A DNA stretch of 64,000 nucleotides from Bacteroidota bacterium. Its GTDB lineage: Bacteria > Bacteroidota > Bacteroidia > Chitinophagales > Chitinophagaceae. Below the pieces are notes generated by a model. That model made no database searches, was not told the origin of the DNA, and saw nothing but the letters and a program-made list of their open reading frames with translations. The stretch is from the NCBI GenBank assembly GCA_023387985.1, contig JAEWHC010000009.1, forward strand, positions 62,001 to 126,000. Direction: 5' to 3'. Position numbers and translations under genes: made by a program. This document shows, in pieces, positions 17,089 through 23,803 of this stretch (the first letter of the stretch is position 1; every line of letters starts with the position of its first letter).

Positions 17089-17184
17089 ATGAATTTTTTA
17101 AGCAAGCGCCCCGTGTTGTCCCTCGTAATGATGTTCGCCTTTATGCTCCTTTTCCTGTATGGAATGGCAGCGGCAATCATGTAA
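17089..17184 (+). CDS. Small single-pass membrane protein (31 aa)
   Basis: An ATG-to-TAA frame of 31 codons encodes a short basic N terminus (NFLSKRP) followed by a continuous hydrophobic segment (about residues 9-31) ending at the stop, the profile of a small inner-membrane protein. It begins just downstream of a full promoter, which is the main reason to believe it. It resembles no family I know. It could be a small regulator, or a leader peptide for the lipoprotein genes starting 75 bases after its stop. Confidence 0.5.
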   Translation: MNFLSKRPVLSLVMMFAFMLLFLYGMAAAIM

Positions 17185-17259
17185 AAAACTTACTTACCAA
17201 AATTATTCGGTGTTTTTGCAACGTATAAGGAACTTGCAGGGTCAAGATAAAAATTCCTT

Positions 17260-17799
17260 ATGGTGCAAAGACCGTTATTTTTTTTATTTGGGCTAAGCCT
17301 GCTGTTTTCCTCATGCGATATGGCGTTGGATGAAGCCAACGTTGTTGACGGAAACCAGGTGTATGTTCCCGTTTACGCACAACTTACCGAAGTTGAAGAC
17401 ATTAAACTGGAGTCGGCAAGGCCTTTTGCCCGGGCGGGCAAAATGTATATTTACGGCGATTACCTTTTTCAGAATGACCTCAACCAGGGAGTACATATCA
17501 TTGATGTGCGCAACCCCGCCGAACCACGGAAGCTGGCCTTCCTGAAAGTGCCTTTCAGTACCGAAGTGGCGGTAAAAGGTCGTTTCCTTTATACCAACAA
17601 TTATGAAGACATGCTCACCTTCGATCTTGCCAAGCCGGAAACCCCGATCCTGGTGGACCGGATTCCCAATGTCTTCAAATTCACCAACCAGGAATACCCG
17701 CAGTATAATAATATTTTATTCGTTTGTCCTGATCCGGCAAAAGGTGTAGTGGTGGACTGGGAACTGAAATCCAATATTAAAGCCGATTGCAGGCGCTAA
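17260..17799 (+). CDS. LVIVD-repeat-type lipoprotein (short)
   Basis: Protein of 179 aa with a lipoprotein signal ending in LLFSSC, so it is probably anchored in a membrane and exposed to the periplasm or surface. The mature part shows beta-propeller-like repeats of the LVIVD type, with GDYLFQNDLNQGVHIIDVRNPAEP as the clearest unit. It holds only two or three blades, too few to close a propeller alone. The next gene encodes a related, longer lipoprotein 18 bases downstream, so the two may act together. Function unknown. Confidence 0.75.
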   Translation: MVQRPLFFLFGLSLLFSSCDMALDEANVVDGNQVYVPVYAQLTEVEDIKLESARPFARAGKMYIYGDYLFQNDLNQGVHIIDVRNPAEPRKLAFLKVPFSTEVAVKGRFLYTNNYEDMLTFDLAKPETPILVDRIPNVFKFTNQEYPQYNNILFVCPDPAKGVVVDWELKSNIKADCRR

Positions 17800-17817
17800 G
17801 CAATAAATTCAGAAAAA

Positions 17818-18585
17818 ATGATCCGCAATCTTTTCTTTCTAACTTCCGGTTTTCTCCTGGTTACCGCTTGTTTTTTGGGTTGTGCCAAATCATCAGATTT
17901 TGCACCTCAAACCAGTTATACCCAGGGCAAAAGTGGCAGCACGGCAAGGTTTACCATTTACGGCAATTTCCTCTATACCGTTGATGGCACCACGCTCACT
18001 TCCTACGATATAACCGATGGGGCCAAACCCGTCCTTCGTGACCAGCAGCATGTGGGTTTTGAAATTGAGACCATATATCCTTTCAACAATATGTTGTTTA
18101 TTGGCAGCACCAGTGTGATCCACATTTTTAATCTGAGCAACCCGGCCAAACCCCAAAAGCTCAGCCAGGCTGTATCCCCAACCGCGTTCCAGCGCTGCGA
18201 TCCGGTTATTGCCAAAGATTCGGTGGCCTATGCCACCCTGCGCATGAACATCACGGGTTGCGGGAGTTCGAGAACAAGCAGCATCCTGGCCGTTTACGAC
18301 ATAAAAGACCCCGCAAACCCGGTGGAAAAAGCCACGTTAGGCATGATTTCCCCCATTGGACTTGATTACAGCGATACCATACTTTATGTTACCGATGCAC
18401 CTGGTTTTCATATCCTGGATATCAGTTCCCCGTACAGCCCGGTTATGCTTGGTAAAGCCGGAACGGGAAATTATTTTGAGGTGATTACTTATGGCACCGA
18501 ACTCTACGCCATCCGCGAAAAAGCAACGGATGTATTTTCCATTGAAGATTTAACCAGGCCCACACTGCTGGCTACCATTAACTGA
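17818..18585 (+). CDS. LVIVD-repeat lipoprotein
   Basis: Protein of 255 aa with a lipobox at CFLGC. About five LVIVD/propeller-like repeats follow, each with a pattern like L-x-x-Y-D-I-x-D-P-x-x-P (TSYDITDGAKP, HIFNLSNPAKP, AVYDIKDPANP, HILDISSPYSP, DVFSIEDLTRP). Such proteins are surface lipoproteins in Bacteroidota with no assigned biochemical role. It lies between a shorter relative and a predicted outer-membrane barrel with very small gaps, indicating one operon. Confidence 0.8.
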   Translation: MIRNLFFLTSGFLLVTACFLGCAKSSDFAPQTSYTQGKSGSTARFTIYGNFLYTVDGTTLTSYDITDGAKPVLRDQQHVGFEIETIYPFNNMLFIGSTSVIHIFNLSNPAKPQKLSQAVSPTAFQRCDPVIAKDSVAYATLRMNITGCGSSRTSSILAVYDIKDPANPVEKATLGMISPIGLDYSDTILYVTDAPGFHILDISSPYSPVMLGKAGTGNYFEVITYGTELYAIREKATDVFSIEDLTRPTLLATIN

Positions 18586-18590
18586 TCGTT

Positions 18591-19316
18591 ATGGTCATGA
18601 TCCGGATTTATCTCTTGTTTTCGTTGATGGTGGCATTCACCCCCGCAGCCAGGGCACAGGCAAATGAATTAAAAAACCCTGCAGGCGCGGAGGATATGCT
18701 CTATCATCAGGCGGGAGAATTGCGTTTGAAATTCATGCCGCTTGGTCTGCTCGACCCCGTTGATCCCAGTATCAACCTGGGGCTTGGGTATATTTATAAG
18801 CAGCGCAGAGGTTTGGAATTGCATAGCGGACTCATCGTCCGGCCAACAGACTGGTATTCCGAAACCAATTCCATAAATGGCTTTGGATTCTTTGTGCGGC
18901 CTATGCACCGCTGGTACACCGGCCGGCAGGCGGGCGGTTATTTGGAGCTGGGCGGTGGTTTCAAGCACGTAAGAAACGGTCAGGCCAACCAATGGGTATG
19001 GGGTGGTGTGGTCAACGGTGTACCCGCATTTGAAAGATTGATGACGGTTCATCATATACGCAATGTTTTTTTGGCGGAAATCCGCTATGGTGCAGCATTG
19101 CCTTTGGCCATCCGGAGCAAATGGAGTTTTGAATTCTGGGCCGGTGGGGGCCTGCGTTACCGTACAAAGCATACCAATATCCCGGAAGGTTATGAATTGC
19201 CGGTAACCCTCACCTGGGAGGGGTTTATCAACCGGCAAGGCCGGGCGAAACTTTTTCTACCCCATGTAAATTTTGGATTTGCCATATCCATGCTGACCAA
19301 CGGGAAAGGCGGTTAA
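18591..19316 (+). CDS. Predicted outer-membrane beta-barrel protein
   Basis: Exported protein of 241 aa. The signal peptide ends near ARAQA. The rest alternates polar and aromatic residues in strand-like segments (LELHSGLIVRPTDWY, GGYLELGGGFKHV, FEFWAGGGLRYR) and ends with a strand-like segment, as expected for an 8- to 10-stranded barrel. No named family was recognised. It follows the LVIVD lipoprotein by 5 bases and is probably co-translated with it, so the barrel and the two lipoproteins may form one envelope assembly. Confidence 0.65.
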   Translation: MVMIRIYLLFSLMVAFTPAARAQANELKNPAGAEDMLYHQAGELRLKFMPLGLLDPVDPSINLGLGYIYKQRRGLELHSGLIVRPTDWYSETNSINGFGFFVRPMHRWYTGRQAGGYLELGGGFKHVRNGQANQWVWGGVVNGVPAFERLMTVHHIRNVFLAEIRYGAALPLAIRSKWSFEFWAGGGLRYRTKHTNIPEGYELPVTLTWEGFINRQGRAKLFLPHVNFGFAISMLTNGKGG

Positions 19317-19345
19317 TATCTTCCCAGGATCAATATTGGGGAGGG

Positions 19346-19795
19346 TTAACTACAGGAAATTTTATCTACCCTTCGCTGATGCCGTCCGCCTTCAAATTCG
19401 GTTGACAGAAAAGTGTCGGTAAGTTGTTTGGCATATTCCAATGCGATAAACCTTGCCGGCATGCAGATCACATTGGCGTTGTTGTGTTGCCGGCTGAGGC
19501 GGGCAATTTCATTTTCCCAGCAAATTGCAGCCCGCACGCCTTCGTGCCGGTTGGCCGCCATGCAAACGCCAACGCCGCTGCCGCAAAATAAGATGCCGCA
19601 AGCCACCTCTCCTTTTTGAACTGCATTGGCTACGGCATGGCCAAAATCAGGATAGTCAACAGAATCCGGACCATGTGTGCCGAAATCTTTTATGGTATAC
19701 CCTTTTTCCTGCAGGTACTGCCCAAGGGCGTCTTTATAGGCATAACCGGCATGGTCTGCGCCAAGTGCGATTGGCTTTGAATAATCGAAACTCAT
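19346..19795 (-). CDS. rpiB: Ribose 5-phosphate isomerase B
   Basis: Protein of 149 aa matching the RpiB/LacAB family, which interconverts ribose 5-phosphate and ribulose 5-phosphate in the pentose phosphate pathway. Seen are the N-terminal LGADHAGY phosphate-binding segment, the catalytic cysteine C71 in ILFCGSGVG, the acid-base H104 in RQHNNANV and a C-terminal GRHQRRVDKI that binds phosphate. Length is typical. It begins 29 bases downstream of tatC on the same strand. Confidence 0.96.
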   Translation of the reverse strand: MSFDYSKPIALGADHAGYAYKDALGQYLQEKGYTIKDFGTHGPDSVDYPDFGHAVANAVQKGEVACGILFCGSGVGVCMAANRHEGVRAAICWENEIARLSRQHNNANVICMPARFIALEYAKQLTDTFLSTEFEGGRHQRRVDKISCS

Positions 19796-19824
19796 ATTGC
19801 GAAAATACTATTTTTTAAAACCGT

Positions 19825-20691
19825 TCAGCTCCATTCTTCAATTTCGCGTTTCATTTCCTGGCGGTAAATGCGGGCGCTCAAAAAGATGCTGAATTCGTAT
19901 AGGGTCACCAATGGCACTACCACAATCATCTGGCTGATCCAGTCGGGGCTCGGGGTGATTACAGCGGCTACCACCAGCAATGCCACGTAGGCATAACGGC
20001 GGTACTCTTTTAAAAACGATGGGGTAATCAACCCGATCTTGGTAAGCACATAACTCACCACCGGCAACTGGAATGCAAGTCCGCATCCAATAACAATATT
20101 CACCAGGTTATCGATATAGTCGTTTAAAACCGGCTTGGTGGTGATTACATTCTGTGTACCGATCTGGTAATTGCTCAGGAAACTGAAGGTAAAAGGGGCC
20201 AGCAGAAAATAGCCGAAACCGATGCCCAGCAGGAAAAAGAAAGTTACAAAAGCTATGGCGCCCTGGCTATGCCGCAATTCTTTTTGGGTGAGTGCCGGTT
20301 TTATGAACCGCCACACTTCCCAGAGGATGTAGGGAAAAGAAATGATGAAGCCCAGAACAATGGCGATTGAAATGCTCCCAAAAAACTGCCCGCCAAAAGT
20401 CGTGGTCTGCATTTCCACATTGGGCGCCGGAAGGCAAAGACTGTCGCCTATGCCAATTTTATGGCCAAAATTGCAAAGCCAATCATAGGTTACAAATCCT
20501 TTTTGCAATGGACCGAAAACTACGGCGTCCATAATCTCATCAATAAAAACGAAGGAGCCAATCGCGCAAATAACCACAGAAAGCAAGGACCGGATGATGT
20601 GCCACCGCAATTCCTCGAGGTGGTCAACAAAACTCATCTCCGTATCATCTGCAACAGCCGCCGCTCTTTTCTCCAGTAGTTTTAAGGCCAA
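19825..20691 (-). CDS. tatC: Sec-independent protein translocase TatC
   Basis: Inner-membrane protein of 288 aa with six hydrophobic segments and the TatC signature: SFVDHLEELRWHIIRS at the N terminus and FPYILWEVWRFIKPALTQKE in the first cytoplasmic loop. TatC recognises twin-arginine signal peptides and exports folded proteins. A roughly 30-residue periplasmic insertion after the first membrane span (FGHKIGIGDSLCLPAPN) is a Bacteroidota trait. The listed start is a TTG that gives the normal N-terminal length; the ATG at 20637 would leave little before the first motif. tatA is not adjacent. A TAACTTTG box (20714-20721) lies 22 bases upstream. Confidence 0.94.
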   Translation of the reverse strand: MALKLLEKRAAAVADDTEMSFVDHLEELRWHIIRSLLSVVICAIGSFVFIDEIMDAVVFGPLQKGFVTYDWLCNFGHKIGIGDSLCLPAPNVEMQTTTFGGQFFGSISIAIVLGFIISFPYILWEVWRFIKPALTQKELRHSQGAIAFVTFFFLLGIGFGYFLLAPFTFSFLSNYQIGTQNVITTKPVLNDYIDNLVNIVIGCGLAFQLPVVSYVLTKIGLITPSFLKEYRRYAYVALLVVAAVITPSPDWISQMIVVVPLVTLYEFSIFLSARIYRQEMKREIEEWS

Positions 20692-20713
20692 GGTATATTT
20701 TCAGTTAGGGCGT

Positions 20714-20721
20714 CAAAGTTA
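20714..20721 (-). promoter_or_regulatory. Predicted -7 box of tatC-rpiB (TAACTTTG)
   Basis: Exact TAnnTTTG on the minus strand, 22 bases before the TTG start of tatC. This leaves a short normal leader and supports the upstream TTG start over the internal ATG. No -33 TTTG is evident. Confidence 0.45.
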
Positions 20722-20767
20722 AGGTACTCCGGGATTACCCTTATTAAGGAATACGTAAAGCTTAAAT

Positions 20768-21352
20768 TCATTTCCCAGCCGTTTTTTCTCCTTTATGGAT
20801 AGTGGCCATCCATGCGGGTTCCACGGCCCGGATCTTCGTGAAAACGGGGCAATCCGGCGCATGTGCCCCTGGCAAAAAACCGGTGCTCATCAGGAATTCT
20901 CCGGTGATTTCCCCACCTGTAAACCGGAAGGTTTTCTTGAAAAGCCTTACCCACTCTTCACGGGAAAGCGGGTGGTGGCTATGAAGCCAGTTGAGGAAAG
21001 CGCCATGGGATTCCTGCAATTGCAGGATCACCCGCGCATTGTGAATGGCTGCTTCAATTTTTCTGCGGTTGCGTATGATGCCGGCATCCGACATCAATTC
21101 GGCTATATCCTTTTCTTCAAACAAGGCGATTTGAGCAATATCATAGTTTTTATAAGCCTTGTAAAAATTGTCTTTTTTGTTCAGGATGGTGGTCCAGCTC
21201 AACCCGGCCTGATTGATCTCGAGAATAAGCCGTCCAAATAATTCGGCATCCGTTGTCAAGGGAAATCCATATTCGTTGTCGTGGTAGTGCTTATGGGCCG
21301 AATGGCTCCGCGCATCAAGAGCAGCGACAAAATCGCAATAGGTTTGGGCCAT
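20768..21352 (-). CDS. tag: DNA-3-methyladenine glycosylase I
   Basis: Protein of 194 aa of the Tag family, which excises 3-methyladenine from alkylated DNA to begin base-excision repair. Conserved blocks are YHDNEYGFP, LFGRLILEINQAGLSWTTIL and the zinc-site end GAHAPDCPVF; C6 near the N terminus fits the first zinc ligand. The start ATG overlaps the TAA stop of the upstream CBS-domain gene by one base (TAATG), a classic translational coupling. Why these two genes are coupled is unclear. Confidence 0.93.
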   Translation of the reverse strand: MAQTYCDFVAALDARSHSAHKHYHDNEYGFPLTTDAELFGRLILEINQAGLSWTTILNKKDNFYKAYKNYDIAQIALFEEKDIAELMSDAGIIRNRRKIEAAIHNARVILQLQESHGAFLNWLHSHHPLSREEWVRLFKKTFRFTGGEITGEFLMSTGFLPGAHAPDCPVFTKIRAVEPAWMATIHKGEKTAGK

Positions 21353-22605
21353 TATTCCAGTTTTTTCAGCTTCACCAGCTCAATGCGGGTATCGCTTTTG
21401 TTCAATACTTCAAACTGGATATTGCCAATAACGAGCTTTTCACCCTCCTTAGGCATTTCGTTGTTGTTGCGGATGATATAACCGCTCAGGGTTTCGCTGA
21501 ATTCCTTGTCCAGGTCGAGGAAGTAGGTTTCTTCAAGATAATCCGTTTCCAGCCGGCCGCTAAACACGAATTCGTTTTCCGAAAGCCGCTGCTCTACAAA
21601 TTCATCGGTATCATATTCATCGCGAATTTCTCCGAAAATCTCTTCCAGCAGATCCTCCATGGTAATGATACCCGCCGTACCGCCAAACTCATCCACCACC
21701 CAGGCTATACTCTTATGCTCCTGCGTAAGCTTGTTGATGAGGTCTGTTACCGTCATGGTTTCCGGAACGGTGGGAATGCTCAATAAGATCTCACTGATTT
21801 TTGACGGACGTTTAAAAGTATCCAGCTGGTGAACATAGCCTACTATATTATCGATGTTGTGCTGGTAAACCACCACTCGGCTCAGTTTGGTCTCAATCAT
21901 GGTAGCCACCAGGTCCTTAACGGGAGATTCAAGCTCCACGGCAACAATTTCCTTGCGGGGCACCAGGCTGTTCCGGATCTTCATTCCCGATAAACTCAAG
22001 GTATTTTCAATGAGTTCCATATTCGGGCGTTCCGATTCTTCTTCCGTTGAGCGGGTTTGGTGGAAATAATGGTCCATATCAATACGGCCATAAGGGTTTT
22101 CCATATTTTCAACCTTCACATTAAAAATATATTTCAGCAGCCATTGCGCAACACGCATATTGATCACCCGGATGGGATTAATCAGCGAAAAAAGAAAATC
22201 AATGGGTTTGTGGAAAAAATACAGCAGGGTCTCATTTCGTCTTCTGAAAAATAAACGGAAAACAAAAACCACGAAAAGCAATAAAAAAGTAGCCAGCAGG
22301 ATCTCTATGAGCATTCCGCTTACTTCGTAAGAATCCCAGCTGGCTACACCCATCCATTTCAGTAGCGGATCAAAAACCTGCGTGGCCAGCAGCGAATAGG
22401 CCACCATGCAAATGGTAAACCCGGCGAAACTGTTGCCTACAAACGCCATCCCATTTTGAAGGTATTCCCCCAGCACCAGTCCTTTCCGGTTGCCTTGTTT
22501 CTTTTTGAGCTCAACACTCAACTTATTGGTTGTGATCAACGAGGTCTCAATACCCATGAAAAAACCGGCAAGTAAAAGCGATATGATAAACAGTACATAG
22601 ATCAT
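21352..22605 (-). CDS. CNNM/CorC-type hemolysin-family transporter (DUF21-CBS-CBS-CorC_HlyC)
   Basis: Membrane protein of 417 aa. It has an N-terminal DUF21 region (about 1-150) with four hydrophobic segments, two CBS domains (about 195-320, with VDEFGGTAGIITMEDLLEEIFGEI closing the second), and a C-terminal CorC/HlyC domain (about 335-415). The family is annotated as hemolysin-like, but characterised members handle Mg2+ or Co2+ export. In Bacteroidota, GldE is of this type; this protein may be related, though the sequence does not settle it. It is coupled to tag by a TAATG overlap and divergent from the glycosyltransferase cluster. Confidence 0.88.
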   Translation of the reverse strand: MIYVLFIISLLLAGFFMGIETSLITTNKLSVELKKKQGNRKGLVLGEYLQNGMAFVGNSFAGFTICMVAYSLLATQVFDPLLKWMGVASWDSYEVSGMLIEILLATFLLLFVVFVFRLFFRRRNETLLYFFHKPIDFLFSLINPIRVINMRVAQWLLKYIFNVKVENMENPYGRIDMDHYFHQTRSTEEESERPNMELIENTLSLSGMKIRNSLVPRKEIVAVELESPVKDLVATMIETKLSRVVVYQHNIDNIVGYVHQLDTFKRPSKISEILLSIPTVPETMTVTDLINKLTQEHKSIAWVVDEFGGTAGIITMEDLLEEIFGEIRDEYDTDEFVEQRLSENEFVFSGRLETDYLEETYFLDLDKEFSETLSGYIIRNNNEMPKEGEKLVIGNIQFEVLNKSDTRIELVKLKKLE

Positions 22606-22625
22606 GGTGATATCCTAAACTTGTT

Positions 22626-22655
22626 CAAAAATAAGAAATGGATTGTTCCTGCAAA
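22626..22655 (-). promoter_or_regulatory. Promoter of the CBS transporter gene
   Basis: On the minus strand TTTG (complement of 22652-22655) is followed after 18 bases by TATTTTTG (22626-22633), giving both Bacteroidota elements and a leader of about 15 bases to the ATG at 22605. The -33 element lies only 7 bases from the -7 box of the divergent glycosyltransferase gene, so the two promoters overlap. Confidence 0.6.
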
Positions 22656-22662
22656 GAATGGC

Positions 22663-22670
22663 TACTTTTG
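22663..22670 (+). promoter_or_regulatory. Predicted -7 box of the glycan cluster (TACTTTTG)
   Basis: Exact TAnnTTTG ending 5 bases before the ATG at 22676, with TTG 17 bases upstream at 22643-22645. The geometry implies a leaderless or near-leaderless transcript. It overlaps the divergent promoter of the CBS transporter gene. Confidence 0.5.
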
Positions 22671-22675
22671 CCCCG

Positions 22676-23803
22676 ATGCCAAAATCGCAAAATATCCTGT
22701 TTGTTACGCTCGATACCTTTAGCCGGATGGGCGGAATACAATGGTACAACCGGCTTTTCGGAAAAGGTTTGATCCTCAACAGCAAAGCCCATAATTACAC
22801 GGTTTCTCAATATTCACTTTACGACCATTTGCCGGACGAGTTGTATTTTCCTGCCTCCGCATTCAAGGGGTACAAAGGCAGTAAAGTATCGTTTACCGCT
22901 GCCCTTGCGCCCAGGCTTAAATCAGCTGACATCCTTGTGGTTGGCCACATCAACCTGGCTTCGGTGGCGCTATGGTACAAACGCCTTTTTTCGCAACGAA
23001 AAGTCATCTTTCTTACGCACGGCATTGAAGTTTGGGAACCATTAACAGGTAGCGCCCAGCAGGCATTGCAGCGTGCCGACCTGGTAGTAACCGTGAGCAA
23101 TTATACCCGCGAAAAGCTCGAAAAAGTGCAAAAAGTCGATCCTTCTAAAATCCGGGTATTGCAAAACAGCCTTGACCCGGAATTTGAATTGCCTCCCGAC
23201 GCCGATGGGCTTGCTGCCTGGAAAGCGGAAATGAAACTGGAAGGCGCCAAGATCCTGCTGACCGTCGCCCGCTTTTCCAAAACCGAGGCAGCCAAAGGCT
23301 ATGATAAAGTTTTGGAACTGATGCCGCGCCTGGCTGAAGCCATTCCCGCTTTCAAATATATTCTGGCCGGCCCGGTTGAAGCCGATGAGGAAATCCGCCT
23401 GAAAAAAAACTGGGGAGAATGGATTGAAAAAGGAATCCTGATCATCACCGGACCGTTAAGTACTGCTGATCTGAAGTATTGCTATCATACCGCGGATGTT
23501 TTTGCTTTGCCGAGCGCCAAAGAAGGCTTTGGACGGGTACTTATAGAAGCCGCCTGGACCGCAAACCGCGTCATCGCGCTGAATGCCGGCGGTGCCCCGG
23601 AAGCCTTGCTGAATGGTAAACTCGGCACTCTACTGAATGATGAGAATCCGGATACGCTGTTTAATGAAATAATGGCGGCATTTTCCAGCCCTGTGGATGA
23701 AAAAACCTTAAATGACAACCGCGATCTGATTCAGAAACACTTTGGATTCGATAATTTCGTTCAGCATCAGAACAGTATACTCAAAGAGCTTTACGGCACT
23801 TGA
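22676..23803 (+). CDS. Glycosyltransferase family 4 (GT-B fold)
   Basis: Protein of 375 aa. The N-terminal half has a glycine-rich segment (SRMGGIQWYNR), as in retaining GT4 sugar transferases. The C-terminal nucleotide-sugar domain includes LLTVARFSKTEAAKGYD, the EX7E motif within PSAKEGFGRVLIEAAW, and NAGGAPEAL. It would transfer a sugar from a nucleotide donor to a lipid-linked or protein-bound glycan at the inner face of the membrane. The ATG at 22676 is preferred because upstream codons overlap the promoter. Its stop overlaps the TTG start of the next gene by 4 bases. It opens a three-gene glycan cluster. Confidence 0.88.
   Translation: MPKSQNILFVTLDTFSRMGGIQWYNRLFGKGLILNSKAHNYTVSQYSLYDHLPDELYFPASAFKGYKGSKVSFTAALAPRLKSADILVVGHINLASVALWYKRLFSQRKVIFLTHGIEVWEPLTGSAQQALQRADLVVTVSNYTREKLEKVQKVDPSKIRVLQNSLDPEFELPPDADGLAAWKAEMKLEGAKILLTVARFSKTEAAKGYDKVLELMPRLAEAIPAFKYILAGPVEADEEIRLKKNWGEWIEKGILIITGPLSTADLKYCYHTADVFALPSAKEGFGRVLIEAAWTANRVIALNAGGAPEALLNGKLGTLLNDENPDTLFNEIMAAFSSPVDEKTLNDNRDLIQKHFGFDNFVQHQNSILKELYGT

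Noticed and set aside
22643..22675. Upstream start for the first glycosyltransferase
   Set aside because: The extra codons coincide with the promoter -7 box and the family N terminus begins at 22676.
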